Below, piece by piece: positions 27,394 through 37,276 of a stretch of DNA of 64,000 nucleotides. The stretch covers positions 3,189,895 through 3,253,894 of the forward strand of contig NZ_KB235930.1 of NCBI RefSeq assembly GCF_000332295.1, in the 5' to 3' direction. Under the pieces are notes generated by a model. It did not search any database, was not told the DNA's origin, and worked only from the letters and a program-made list of their open reading frames with translations. Every line of letters begins with the position of its first letter. Position 1 is the first letter of the stretch. This DNA comes from Fortiea contorta PCC 7126 (GTDB lineage Bacteria; Cyanobacteriota; Cyanobacteriia; Cyanobacteriales; Nostocaceae). A program made the position numbers and the translations under genes.

Positions 27394-28548
27394 TTAGATT
27401 GTTTTTAGTAATTTATAAAGTAATTTAATTTGTTTTTGATAGAGGATTTCTCCTATTTCTTTATCATTTTCTTTAGCAAGCACAAATTTATAAGCTTTGT
27501 CGCCTAACTGAGAAGTTATTCCCCTATTTTTATATAAAAATTCTATTTTTTCGGCAATTTGATCACTATTAAATGGCTCGATTATAAAACTAAATTCTTG
27601 ATTGACAATTAAGTCTTTAGCTCCAACATTTTCGGTGATAATTACGGGTAAGGAGTTAGCCATTGCTTCTATCACCGCCATTCCAAAACCTTCATCAACT
27701 GAAGGTAGGCAAAAAACATCACATTGCTGATAAAATTCATTAATGTTATTAAAGTAATGCGAAAAAATTTCCACATTATTGAGAGTATTGAGATATTCGC
27801 AAATAATGGGAGATTGTTTAAGTTCATGTTCTGATGCTCTCAGTAAGAGCTTGGCATTAGGTAGGTTTAGCTTTTTCCATGCTGCTAATAAATAAATAAA
27901 CCCTTTTCTTAATAATGATCCACCAAGCATACCCACCACAAAATCATTTTTTTCTTGTCTTGTTTTTGCTGGTGGTAAAGATATTTTGTGGTCTAGTTCA
28001 GCAATAAAAATTTTATTGGCATGATAGCTGTGCTTTATAAATGAATTATATGTATATTTTGAAGGCACAACAATAAAATCAGCAAGCTCATATTCAGCAG
28101 TGCTTCTATTAATCCAAGATTGACTTTTAGGAATGTATTTAATTTTTAATTTTTCAGCTTCTTGTTCAAGAATATTCTCTTGAAATAAAATGTGTGGACA
28201 AGAGCGTTCTAAAACAAATTTACTACCAGCTAATTTAGCTTTTTGAGCGGATTTTAATGAATAACCAGCCCAGCCATATAAAACATCACATCGTTTCATT
28301 AAGAGTGATGCTAAATTATCAAATAATATGGCTTCCTGTTCAGAGAATTTGCTTAAATTAATTTTAGTCAGGCGCTGGATAATTGCAGCGATTAGAGGGA
28401 CAAAATTTATTTGGTAGTTTTTAGCATCTATGCCAAATTTATTTCTAGTTGCTGATGTGTAGATGGTGAAATTTTCTCCTAGGGACATCAAAGTTTTGGC
28501 CAGTAAAGGTGCATGAAATGAGCCGCCGACCAGAATATTAGTTTGCAT
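27394..28548 (-). CDS. Family 4 glycosyltransferase
   Basis: This 384-aa GT-B enzyme starts MQTNILVGGSFHAPLLAKTL and carries the GT4 donor-binding region PSVDEGFGMAVIEAMANSLPVIIT (about 285-309). The N-terminal half is divergent, so the acceptor cannot be guessed. The gene lies 48 bp after the CgeB-like gene and 13 bp before the Wzy-like gene, within one minus-strand run. Confidence 0.88.
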   Translation of the reverse strand: MQTNILVGGSFHAPLLAKTLMSLGENFTIYTSATRNKFGIDAKNYQINFVPLIAAIIQRLTKINLSKFSEQEAILFDNLASLLMKRCDVLYGWAGYSLKSAQKAKLAGSKFVLERSCPHILFQENILEQEAEKLKIKYIPKSQSWINRSTAEYELADFIVVPSKYTYNSFIKHSYHANKIFIAELDHKISLPPAKTRQEKNDFVVGMLGGSLLRKGFIYLLAAWKKLNLPNAKLLLRASEHELKQSPIICEYLNTLNNVEIFSHYFNNINEFYQQCDVFCLPSVDEGFGMAVIEAMANSLPVIITENVGAKDLIVNQEFSFIIEPFNSDQIAEKIEFLYKNRGITSQLGDKAYKFVLAKENDKEIGEILYQKQIKLLYKLLKTI

Positions 28549-28596
28549 AATTATGTTAAAAAATGAGTTAAATTAAGTTACAAACAACTACTTATT

Positions 28597-29610
28597 TTAG
28601 TTTCCTGTTAAAGACAATATTGTTTCTAGACGATGTTTATAAGTGTGTCGATTTTGGGTAATCAATGCATGAGCATTATCTGCTAGCCGTTGACGTTCAG
28701 CGTCGTGATTGAGTAACCATTGAGCTTTTTTTACCATCTCAGGAATTGTATTGAAATAAACGACTGCTTTTCCTTCTTCTCCAAAAATTTCTCGATGTTC
28801 TTGGGTATCTTCAGTGAGCATACAGGTTCCTATTGCGGGAACTTCAAAAGTTCGCATACAGTTTCCATCTCTATTAGCTTTGCGAACCAAACAAAGAGCA
28901 ATTTTTGCAGAAGCGATCGCCTGACGTAATGTGGGAATATCAGCTAACCCGCGAGTATATGCTTTTGTTTGCGGATATTTTTCCCAATAACCACCATAGA
29001 GGTTGACGTTGATTTTTGACTCAATCAGCGCTGAGATATATTTAATGCGATCGCTATCAGCACCACCAGCAAATACCACATCGCAAGTATAATGTTTTTG
29101 TGCTGTTGAATTTAGGGAATTTTCGGAGTAAAAAAACTCAGGATCAAACCCAAAAGGTAAATAATGAACACTCGCACATCCTGCTTTTAAAAGCTGATGA
29201 ATATTGGCACTCCGGGGAGAAAAAATCATATCATAATTAGGCAATGCTTGTAAAAACCAAGCAGCATAATGGGCTGTATTCCAAGGGTCATCTGTGAGGA
29301 AATTAATTTTTTTAATGCCCATATTTCCTATCTGCTGTAATGCTTGTTTGTTAATAGGAGCAATACCAGTAGTCAAAAGTAAATTCGGTTGAATAACTAA
29401 ACATTTCTCCACAACTTGTTGACTAAAGGCTTGCAATTTTGATGGATATTTTCCTCGTAAATACCAATTAATTCTTTGCAGCCACATCGGCGCGCTATAG
29501 GCTGCTTCACTCACTAAAAAGCTAGGATTTAAATCCAGAGTTTGAGCAGCTTTTAAAAAAGCGCTTCCTATATGTGTTCCATGAAACAAGCCCACAATTA
29601 AAAGTTTCAT
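28597..29610 (-). CDS. CgeB-like glycosyltransferase
   Basis: This 337-aa protein resembles CgeB/DUF3880-type glycosyltransferases. An N-terminal ligand region (LLIVGLFHGTHIGSAFLKAA) is followed by a C-terminal GT-B donor half with the family segment GDGNCMRTFEVPAIGTCMLTED, read here as NRDGNCMRTFEVPAIG, and the REIFGEEGKAVVYFN loop. Members add sugars to spore, surface or secondary-metabolite glycans. The start ATG overlaps the stop of the upstream GT4 gene by four bases. Confidence 0.82.
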   Translation of the reverse strand: MKLLIVGLFHGTHIGSAFLKAAQTLDLNPSFLVSEAAYSAPMWLQRINWYLRGKYPSKLQAFSQQVVEKCLVIQPNLLLTTGIAPINKQALQQIGNMGIKKINFLTDDPWNTAHYAAWFLQALPNYDMIFSPRSANIHQLLKAGCASVHYLPFGFDPEFFYSENSLNSTAQKHYTCDVVFAGGADSDRIKYISALIESKINVNLYGGYWEKYPQTKAYTRGLADIPTLRQAIASAKIALCLVRKANRDGNCMRTFEVPAIGTCMLTEDTQEHREIFGEEGKAVVYFNTIPEMVKKAQWLLNHDAERQRLADNAHALITQNRHTYKHRLETILSLTGN

Positions 29611-30782
29611 GCTATGACTTCAGTATAAGCTTTGGCAATACCTTCTGCAGCCTTAACCACAGAATAAGCACTCACTTGTTGGCGACACTGTAAGCGAATA
29701 TCATATCTGTGAATCAATGATAACGATCGCTCAATAGCTTCAGATAAACTTAAAGCCGAATCTGTCTCGAAAATATCTCCAGTCACACCAGGATTCACCA
29801 AATCAGGCGCACAACCAACAGCCTGAGATACAATCGCAGGTAAACCGTGATGTAACGCTTCATTAACAACCAAACCCCAAGTTTCAGAATATTGACTTGG
29901 TAATATCAATAAATCAGCCGTATGGTAATAGCGACTAAGTTGAGTTTGGTTTTGAAACCCTAAAAAATGAGTTGTTACTGTTGGTGAACTTCGGGAAAAA
30001 TTTTCTAAACCTGTTTTTAACTCTCCGTCTCCTAAAAAAAGAACTGCTATTTGAGTGCGAATTTCTGGAGATAATAGTTTAACTGCTTGCAAAAGTAAAT
30101 CTGGTCTTTTTCTACTACTAAGTTTGCCAGAAAAAAGCAAGACAATTTGCTTTTCAGAAATGCCTAAATTTTGACGTGTTTCTTGACGCAGATATGAGCG
30201 AGCCACCTCATTGCAGTGAAAAGGACTCGTACTAATGCAATAAGGGGAAAAAATTAGTTGCTGATCTAAACATCCTAGGCGTTGAAAATGAGCTTTGGAG
30301 TGTTGACCAATATAAAGTAACTTAGCGCATCTGCGGTAAGTCCAACTGAGAATTGAATCTCGTAGCTTCGCCTTGATTAAACTTCGCTTTCTTGCATGGT
30401 CAGTGGTTTCTCCGCGAAAAATAATAGGATATTTATCTCTGCAAGCATGATAAAAAGCTGCTCGATAAAGACGATGATTATAACCTGTTATCAACAAAGC
30501 TTGTGGTTTGGTTTTTTGCAATGCTGTTGTCAATCCTTGCTCATAAATTGTCTCTAGAGATTGCATTCCGCCATTTTTTACTTGAGATAAAAAATGTGAT
30601 GAATATCCCGACAGCAGGTCAATATCCCAAGCAAATTTTGTGCCAAATTCTTGGTCTTGATACCCCACAACACTAAAATCTGAACCATAAATGACCGTTA
30701 GCGGAATATTAAATTGACTGCTGAGAATTTGATATACAGGTGCCCGATATTGAATTGGATGTGTTTCAATAACTGTCAGCAT
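29607..30782 (-). CDS. Family 4 glycosyltransferase
   Basis: From the preferred ATG at 30782 the protein has 391 aa and begins MLTVIETHPIQYRAPVYQIL, a start common in GT4 enzymes of this type. The frame extends 21 codons upstream, but that part is unlikely. Motifs: FSGKLSSRKRPDLLLQAVKLL for the start of the donor domain and PSQYSETWGLVVNEALHHGLPAI for the glutamate-containing loop. It is followed with a four-base overlap by the CgeB-like gene. Confidence 0.87.
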   Translation of the reverse strand: MLTVIETHPIQYRAPVYQILSSQFNIPLTVIYGSDFSVVGYQDQEFGTKFAWDIDLLSGYSSHFLSQVKNGGMQSLETIYEQGLTTALQKTKPQALLITGYNHRLYRAAFYHACRDKYPIIFRGETTDHARKRSLIKAKLRDSILSWTYRRCAKLLYIGQHSKAHFQRLGCLDQQLIFSPYCISTSPFHCNEVARSYLRQETRQNLGISEKQIVLLFSGKLSSRKRPDLLLQAVKLLSPEIRTQIAVLFLGDGELKTGLENFSRSSPTVTTHFLGFQNQTQLSRYYHTADLLILPSQYSETWGLVVNEALHHGLPAIVSQAVGCAPDLVNPGVTGDIFETDSALSLSEAIERSLSLIHRYDIRLQCRQQVSAYSVVKAAEGIAKAYTEVIA

Positions 30783-30881
30783 GATGTTTGTAAGTATTTG
30801 TGAGATAAATTCACTAATTAAAATTCCTCGCCCACAAGAGAACAAAGAATTTGATAATTGATCAGATTTATTTTTTTTTGC

Positions 30882-31784
30882 TTAAGTTACTTTTCCCAAT
30901 ATTTGTTCAACAAAAAGATCTGCTATTCGAGACCAAATGCGATAGCCATTGGTAGCTTTTACTTGCTCTTTTTGTAACCACTGATAGTTTTGTTTGCGGA
31001 ATTTTTCTACATCGCACTTCTCAGCCGCAGCCAGGGTCGCAGAGACATCAAAATTAAAATCTGCTGGATCAATCCATCTGGCTCCTGGCAAAATTGTATT
31101 CTTCACCGTTGTGTGAGCATGATATATAGGTACACATCCGGCTCGCACTGCGTTAACGAATTTTTCTGTAAAATAGTATGGCAAAGATGAGTTTTCAAAA
31201 CAAACTACTCTTTGATAGTGTGCGAGCAAATTTACTTGTTCAGAAAAGCGCCAATCGCTTTTAATTTGACCACAATAATTCGATGGTTGACAAGGTTTAG
31301 ACCATGGCCAACGCCGAAAGTTTTTCCATGAATTAATATCGCCAAATAATTCAACATTGGGATGAAGAATGAATGCGTTACGAAGTCTGGCGCCAGAGCG
31401 AAACCACCATAATCGCCCACCAAAATTTGTAACAACCGCGATCGCAGAGTTTTTGCGCTCGCACGGTGCGGACAGCGTGGCTTCACCGTAGTGTGTTGGT
31501 GAAGGTAATCGAAACTTTGGATTAGGGTTTGAGTGATGCAAAAATTCATGCTCACCGAGATTCCGTAAAGCTGTTTTAAATAATGGAGTGCGGAACATGC
31601 TGTGTGAAAGTGGTTCATCTAAATACCATGCGCGTGAACCGCGATAGCACAAGAATTCACGAGTAATCGTACCCCAAGCCAATAAGCCATCGCTATCTTT
31701 TAAAGGAATCGCCGGATCAAATTCAATGCGTGGATCACTCCAATTTGTCGGTTTAGGTGCTCCAAGAAGATGGATTTTGAGCAT
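30882..31784 (-). CDS. Family 10 (alpha-1,3-fucosyltransferase-like) glycosyltransferase
   Basis: This 300-aa protein has the GT10 donor-binding signature in the C-terminal half: VCFENSSLPYYFTEKFVNAV, followed by RAGCVPIYHAHTTVKNTILPGARWI. GT10 enzymes transfer L-fucose from GDP-fucose, although bacterial members may vary. No GDP-fucose synthesis genes (gmd, wcaG) are in the window. The presence of a fucosyltransferase-like gene suggests a fucose-bearing glycan; this is an inference. The gene is about 100 bp away from the next GT4 gene. Confidence 0.82.
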   Translation of the reverse strand: MLKIHLLGAPKPTNWSDPRIEFDPAIPLKDSDGLLAWGTITREFLCYRGSRAWYLDEPLSHSMFRTPLFKTALRNLGEHEFLHHSNPNPKFRLPSPTHYGEATLSAPCERKNSAIAVVTNFGGRLWWFRSGARLRNAFILHPNVELFGDINSWKNFRRWPWSKPCQPSNYCGQIKSDWRFSEQVNLLAHYQRVVCFENSSLPYYFTEKFVNAVRAGCVPIYHAHTTVKNTILPGARWIDPADFNFDVSATLAAAEKCDVEKFRKQNYQWLQKEQVKATNGYRIWSRIADLFVEQILGKVT

Positions 31785-31829
31785 TAACTTTTTTTAATTG
31801 TTAATCAGATGCAAGCAAAAAGGGGATAA

Positions 31830-32978
31830 TTAAAAATCAGATAATTTATCAATTATTTTGATAAATTGTTGTTCATAATTCCATTCATCTAAGATACGTT
31901 TTCTACCGCGATCGCCCATTGCTTTCATTTCCATTGGATGTGACAAATACCATGCCAAATTAGTAGCAATACTTTCTGGATCAAGAGGATTACAAGCAAA
32001 CCCATAACCCGGTTCTACATACATTTGCTTCCATTCAGGTATATCTGAAACTAACAGTGCTAACCCACAAGCGAGGTAGTCGAAGGGTTTGTTAGAAGCG
32101 CCAACCATGTATTGCATATTCATGTCATTGCTATCTGTCGGCATAAATGCCAACCCTACATCACATTCTCGACACCATTTCAAAAGTTCATATCTAGGCA
32201 TAGCAGCCACAAACTCAACTTGGTTGCTAACGCCAATTTGATCAGCTATTTCTTTTAAGTGTTGCATATAGTTGAGATAGCTGAGTGTGTCATAACCAAT
32301 GATACGTAATTTGACTGTATTCGGCAGTAGTGCTAAAGCTTGAAGTACAGTTACTGGTAGTCGAGATGGCACAATTGAGCCGTGATATAAAATTTGTAAT
32401 CCACTTCTTTCAAAAAATGGACGCTCAAGATTCGCCTCCGCTTGAGCAGGACAATTCCATACACAAAAAAGCTTGTGTTGAGTGCTGGTATCTAAAGCAA
32501 ATTTTTTAACCCGTTCTTGATTCGGCAGAATGCATATTTTAGCTCTCTTTGCTAACCATTTTCGAGCAGTTAAACACAATTGAATGAACAAACTGTTAGC
32601 TGTACTGTTATGTGAGTCGTGTTCATGATAAACAACATTAATGTTAGGTAAAAAACTCAATATCACAGCTACAGGGCAAGATAGCAAATCAGAAGCATAT
32701 ACCCATTGTGGTTGCCAAATTAAAGTTGAAAACAATACCCAAAAACCAAATTGTAAATAATGCAATTTCTGTCGCCAACCAGCCGGACAAGATGGCATTA
32801 ATTGCACTGTGATATCAGAATTACATGGCAGACATAAAGCCGATAAACCAAATACATCAGTGCCCATAAATAGCACCTCCCAACCTTTTTTTGCAAAAAT
32901 GTGAGAACTATGCTCTAAAGGTGGATAACCTGCAGGGTTGGTGTATTGAACGTAGATGATTTTTTGCTTATTGCCCAT
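31830..32978 (-). CDS. Family 4 glycosyltransferase
   Basis: This 382-aa GT-B enzyme begins KIIYVQYTNPAGYPPLEHSSHIFAK (residues 5-29) and has a MVGASNKPFDYLACGLALLVSD loop near residue 300 in place of the common EGFG motif, so it is a divergent GT4. The HGSIVPSRLPVTVLQALALLP stretch starts the donor domain. It lies 35 bp downstream of the FkbM methyltransferase gene. Confidence 0.85.
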   Translation of the reverse strand: MGNKQKIIYVQYTNPAGYPPLEHSSHIFAKKGWEVLFMGTDVFGLSALCLPCNSDITVQLMPSCPAGWRQKLHYLQFGFWVLFSTLIWQPQWVYASDLLSCPVAVILSFLPNINVVYHEHDSHNSTANSLFIQLCLTARKWLAKRAKICILPNQERVKKFALDTSTQHKLFCVWNCPAQAEANLERPFFERSGLQILYHGSIVPSRLPVTVLQALALLPNTVKLRIIGYDTLSYLNYMQHLKEIADQIGVSNQVEFVAAMPRYELLKWCRECDVGLAFMPTDSNDMNMQYMVGASNKPFDYLACGLALLVSDIPEWKQMYVEPGYGFACNPLDPESIATNLAWYLSHPMEMKAMGDRGRKRILDEWNYEQQFIKIIDKLSDF

Positions 32979-33013
32979 TGTGTTATTACTTTATCTCTGG
33001 AAATTGGTAAATT

Positions 33014-33901
33014 TTAGCTTTGTGTAGCGAATTGCTTTTGATTATTTAATATCTCCGGAGATAAAGCACATATCATTAGATTACCGTATTGAGGATTGGG
33101 AGGAACAACTGTAAAATTCATTGGCTCTAAATCTTTTTGGAACTGCTCAATTGAATATCCATCATGCAATTCCGCAATAATGAGTTTGACGTTTTTTAAC
33201 CACTCATTTTGCTCACTAAATAGCTGTTTTTCTGCGCCTTCAATATCTACTTTTAAAATATCAATCGTGTTTAACCCGGATAATTGCATAATTTCCGTCA
33301 TCGTATAACTACGAACAATTGTTTCTTCACTTGAGTTATTATCGAGATACCCTCCCCAACTCCACGGGGAATTACAAAACTTTAACTCACCTGAAAAATT
33401 ACTCACAGCACCTTCAATTACTTGGGCTTGGTTACATTGCTCTAGCCATGATACATTTCGTTTTAATACTGAAAAATTACTCGTTGAAGGTTCAACTAAA
33501 ACATATTTAGCTTGAGGAAAATAAGTTGTAAAAAAGAGCGAAGTTATGCCCACATTAGCTCCCAAATCAACAATGCATGTTGCTTCTTGTAACCAAGATT
33601 TAGGTATGTGGTAACAGCCATCAAGAAATATTTCATATAAAACAAATAAATCACCAGCATATGTCCTGAGCCATAAATCAGTACAATAGCTGCCTATTTG
33701 AACTTGATAAGATTCAGGAGCTAACTGCTCTAATGATGGCGTAATATTTAAAGCATTATTAATATGAAACTGTAATGTAGCTATAGCCAGCCTCAAACTG
33801 CTATGCAAATTGGCTCCCATTTGGAAACACAAGCCGAGTTCTTGAAAGTAATGTTCAAGCTTTTGGACGAAAAATTTTTCCTGTAATAATTTATTCAACA
33901 T
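33014..33901 (-). CDS. FkbM-family methyltransferase
   Basis: This 295-aa SAM-dependent methyltransferase of the FkbM type has the SAM loop CIVDLGANVGITSLFF (about residues 106-121) and the acidic VLVEPSTSNFSVLKRN strand. The family signature NTIDILKVDIEGAEKQLF is near residue 215. FkbM-like enzymes often O-methylate sugars or other hydroxyls in surface glycans. The ATG at 33901 is preferred over a TTG two codons upstream. It lies only 21 bp downstream of the adjoining GT4 gene. Confidence 0.9.
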   Translation of the reverse strand: MLNKLLQEKFFVQKLEHYFQELGLCFQMGANLHSSLRLAIATLQFHINNALNITPSLEQLAPESYQVQIGSYCTDLWLRTYAGDLFVLYEIFLDGCYHIPKSWLQEATCIVDLGANVGITSLFFTTYFPQAKYVLVEPSTSNFSVLKRNVSWLEQCNQAQVIEGAVSNFSGELKFCNSPWSWGGYLDNNSSEETIVRSYTMTEIMQLSGLNTIDILKVDIEGAEKQLFSEQNEWLKNVKLIIAELHDGYSIEQFQKDLEPMNFTVVPPNPQYGNLMICALSPEILNNQKQFATQS

Positions 33902-33922
33902 AATCAACTCCTTGTTGATAGA

Positions 33923-35245
33923 CTAGTTTTGTAATACGGCGTGATAAATTGACAGCATCTGATCTGCTACTGTTTCTATTTTTTGAGGAGGCTGAATACC
34001 AGATTTAAGCTGCGGTATTAGAGCCTTATTTAGGCATAGTCGCTGTAGGGCTTGACTCCAAGCAGTCACAGAATTGGGTTCTACTAAAAGACCGTTGACC
34101 TCAGACTGAATCAGTTCAGAAATACCACCCAAGTTAGAACCGAGTATTGGAATTCCAGCAGCGAAAGCTTCCAACACTACCATCGGCCCTGTTTCTAACA
34201 ATTGAGATGGAACAGCCAACAAATCATAGCCTTTTAAGGTTGTGATCACTTGTTCAGATGGTACTGGAGGTTTAAAAGTAATACGTGAGTTGTTGATAGC
34301 TAAAGTTTGCAATTCCTGTTGATATGTATTACTATTGGTACTTTGAGAAACGCCATAGATATCTAAACTAATTGGTAATTCAGGTATTGTTTGCAAGGCG
34401 GTGATGAGAATATGAATTCCTTTAGTGGGATCAAGCCTACCCAAGAAAGCAATTTTGAGAGTTGAAGTATTATTATGCGAGCAAAAATTGAATTTTTCAG
34501 GTAGGTTGTGACACACTCCCTGACGAATAACGCTAATTTTATCTGATGGAACATGATTGAGTAATAAGATATCCTTGACCCAGTTGCACACCGCAACTAT
34601 ATGATTAGCTTCAGAGAACATTGCATGTAGGGCTTCATGGCAAAGACTCACTAATTTCTTCATCCGTAAGGCTGTCCATACTCCCCCTTGTAAATTCCAG
34701 CCACCTAGCCAGGCTCCTAATTGGGACGGTAGATGAGTAATTGCTTTAGCGCTAGTTTGATCTAGTCCCAACCCTTGTAAAGTACACTGGGTGCAAGTAT
34801 GTAAATCTAGTTTGCCGTCGCATATCTGCGTTCCCCATTGCATCAATGTTCCCCGTAAACAGCTGACTGTGGGAGTATGGTAGGTAAACACTACGGGGAT
34901 TCGCCGTTGTTTGAGAGTTTGTACTAGCCGCAGGGAAATGCTACTGGTGAAAGCATGAACATGAACGATGTCAGGCTGTTCGGTTTCGATCATAAGGCTG
35001 AACTCAAAAGCAGCTTGTGGATCTCCTGTTGCATAAATTTCCTGGAGATGTTTGATTTTGTTCGCTACTGCAAAACGGCGCACCTTTAGCTGGTTATGCA
35101 TATATGATTGACTGACTTCTCCAGGAGCTGCTATTAAAATTTCAATTCCTTGTTGTTGTAGATTATGGGACAAAGCCTCAACGTAGATTTCAGTACCGCC
35201 TACAGGATCAGGATAGAAACAGAAAGGGACTTGAATGATTTTCAC
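33923..35245 (-). CDS. Family 4 glycosyltransferase with a cysteine cluster
   Basis: This 440-aa GT-B protein begins MKIIQVPFCFYPDPVGGTEIYVEAL. It has a cysteine-rich insertion at about residues 128-155 (SCLRGTLMQWGTQICDGK, then LHTCTQCTLQGLG), a feature of one cyanobacterial and actinobacterial GT4 subgroup that may bind a metal. The donor site is VPSQLLETGPMVVLEAFAAGIPILGSN. It lies 27 bp after a GT2 gene. Confidence 0.88.
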   Translation of the reverse strand: MKIIQVPFCFYPDPVGGTEIYVEALSHNLQQQGIEILIAAPGEVSQSYMHNQLKVRRFAVANKIKHLQEIYATGDPQAAFEFSLMIETEQPDIVHVHAFTSSISLRLVQTLKQRRIPVVFTYHTPTVSCLRGTLMQWGTQICDGKLDLHTCTQCTLQGLGLDQTSAKAITHLPSQLGAWLGGWNLQGGVWTALRMKKLVSLCHEALHAMFSEANHIVAVCNWVKDILLLNHVPSDKISVIRQGVCHNLPEKFNFCSHNNTSTLKIAFLGRLDPTKGIHILITALQTIPELPISLDIYGVSQSTNSNTYQQELQTLAINNSRITFKPPVPSEQVITTLKGYDLLAVPSQLLETGPMVVLEAFAAGIPILGSNLGGISELIQSEVNGLLVEPNSVTAWSQALQRLCLNKALIPQLKSGIQPPQKIETVADQMLSIYHAVLQN

Positions 35246-35272
35246 GTTAGTAGAATAGTTGAAATGGAAATT

Positions 35273-36241
35273 TTATTTGGCAAAAATTCGTTTAGCACGA
35301 CGATAAGTTAAAGCGATCGCTTCAGCTTGTTCATAACCAAACCATTTGGAAAGCTGTTGCAGAGCTTTTGGTTTTGAAGGCTGATATTGTGGATTGAGGT
35401 GATGAATTTTAGCAAGAACTTGAGAAAATTTTAGGCGATCGTACTCAAAAAAGAATCGAGCTGTTTGTCCGTAAACATTCTCTAATGCGACACGTTGTTT
35501 ATGCGTTAATCCACCATTTGCTTTCCATATTTCTTCTACTTGACAAGCATTGTGGAAACAATCTCGCACAAAACTAGCTAAATTACGGCGCGATAAACTA
35601 GTAGCAGTTATGTGAACTCGATAATTTGCTTGAACACCAGGTACATGAATAAATTTTCCCCCAGCTAAAGCCCCATCTAACAAAAAGCGAGCATCTTGAA
35701 TAATTGGCAAAGTTTCATTCCAAGATCCAATCGCTTCTACAATCCGACAGTGGTAAAGTAAAGCTGCAGGTGGTGCCCAAAAGTCTGTCAACAATGCAAT
35801 CTGTGGATTAGCATCAACATCCTCAATTTTTCTAGCAACAATTTTGCCTAAATAAAATTTGCCGTCTTTCGCTTCTTCTAAATATTGCCAGTCTGTATAA
35901 GCTATGTCAGCGTCGTTGTTCACTAAAGCTTTCACTTTTTTTTCTAAAGCATTGGCTGTTAAAATATCGTCAGCATCTAAGTATTGAATAAACTTACCTT
36001 TAGCTAGCATAGTACCTTGGTTACGTGCTGCACTTGCGCCACGATTTGCGCCAAAATTAGCTCTTATTCTCGAACCAAAAGAACGAATTACGCTAGGAGT
36101 ATTATCAGTCGAGCCATCATCAATAACAATTACTTCTAAATCTTGGAAGGTTTGACTAAAAACACTTTCTAGAGTTTCAGTTAGAAATTTTTCGGCATTA
36201 TAACAAGGCACAATTACTGAAACTAAGGGTGTTAATTCCAT
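35273..36241 (-). CDS. Family 2 glycosyltransferase
   Basis: This 322-aa GT-A enzyme starts VSVIVPCYNAEKFLTETLESVFSQT, followed by IVIDDGSTDNTPSVI and the DXD-type motif QYLDADDILT near residue 95. It is a classical inverting GT2 enzyme without obvious membrane helices, so it probably works at the cytoplasmic face on a lipid-linked intermediate. Confidence 0.92.
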   Translation of the reverse strand: MELTPLVSVIVPCYNAEKFLTETLESVFSQTFQDLEVIVIDDGSTDNTPSVIRSFGSRIRANFGANRGASAARNQGTMLAKGKFIQYLDADDILTANALEKKVKALVNNDADIAYTDWQYLEEAKDGKFYLGKIVARKIEDVDANPQIALLTDFWAPPAALLYHCRIVEAIGSWNETLPIIQDARFLLDGALAGGKFIHVPGVQANYRVHITATSLSRRNLASFVRDCFHNACQVEEIWKANGGLTHKQRVALENVYGQTARFFFEYDRLKFSQVLAKIHHLNPQYQPSKPKALQQLSKWFGYEQAEAIALTYRRAKRIFAK

Positions 36242-36310
36242 ACTTATACCTGTGTTTTTGAAAAATTAAATAGTTAAACTAATTGTTAGGAAAATAAATT
36301 TTAGCTTTGC

Positions 36311-37267
36311 TTAAAAAATTTGTTTACCTATAAAATCTCGTAAAAAATTTGGTACGATTCGCCTATACCAAACTCCATAATACTCGGCAGTTTCTTGATT
36401 TATTATTTTGGAAATTAACCGATAGAGTCGATGACGATGTAAAAATTTTGGTCTGCCGAAATAACAAGCTAGTTCAAAAGCTTCCCGCGCTTCTTCATAA
36501 GCATTAATAGTGAAAAGTTGAGAACCTATTTTAGCACTGGCTTCTGCCATATCTGGGAGATATTTTGAAGGTAGTTGTTGCGATAACAAGCGAATTGATT
36601 TAATTGTTGAAGTCAAGCATAGCTTCTGGTTTTGGCTGTGACTATTGAGACGCAGACGCTGAATAATTAATGCTTCTGGTATCACCATATAAGTTGCACC
36701 TGTAGCAGCCAGACGGATATGAAAATCAAAATCTTCCGATTGAGGGAGAATTTCTCTAGTTAGATATCCTCCAATTTTTAAAGCTAGCTCTCTGCGAAAA
36801 GTTGATGATGGTACCAAAATAGAACCTGTAAAGCCAAATTGCACTAAGTCGCCAATATTTAATAAATTTTCGATACCCATCACTTTTTCAGATACTAGCT
36901 TTCCTTCCCTATATGAAGAGATTTCAGTTAGAATTATATCTCGCTTACTAGCTTCAATAACAGAGCGTACTTGCTGACACCAAGTAGGTTGAAATAAATC
37001 ATCTGTATCCTGAAAATGAACATATTCACTCTGACTTAATTTCAGTAGCTGATTGCGTCCAAACGCTGGCCCTCGATTGGTTTTTCCTCTAATTACCTGA
37101 ATAGCGTAGCCGTGAGGAATATAGTTTTCTGCGGGTGCAGGAGATGCATCATCATAAATGAGAATTTCTTCAGGAATATCAGACTGTTTTAGAATTGAAT
37201 TTAGGCATTCTGTTAGTAATTCTTTTTCGTTATAATACGTAATTAAAACTGCAATAGAAGAGTCCAT
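36311..37267 (-). CDS. Family 2 glycosyltransferase
   Basis: This 318-aa GT2 enzyme begins SSIAVLITYYNEKELLTECLNSIL, has the EILIYDDASPAP strand and the motif VHFQDTDDLFQPTW (about residues 90-103), a DXD variant. The C-terminal ~100 residues are helical, with a TPR-like look. It directly follows the ABC ATPase gene (10 bp), linking glycosyl transfer with export. Confidence 0.9.
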   Translation of the reverse strand: MDSSIAVLITYYNEKELLTECLNSILKQSDIPEEILIYDDASPAPAENYIPHGYAIQVIRGKTNRGPAFGRNQLLKLSQSEYVHFQDTDDLFQPTWCQQVRSVIEASKRDIILTEISSYREGKLVSEKVMGIENLLNIGDLVQFGFTGSILVPSSTFRRELALKIGGYLTREILPQSEDFDFHIRLAATGATYMVIPEALIIQRLRLNSHSQNQKLCLTSTIKSIRLLSQQLPSKYLPDMAEASAKIGSQLFTINAYEEAREAFELACYFGRPKFLHRHRLYRLISKIINQETAEYYGVWYRRIVPNFLRDFIGKQIF

Positions 37268-37276
37268 ACAAAATAT

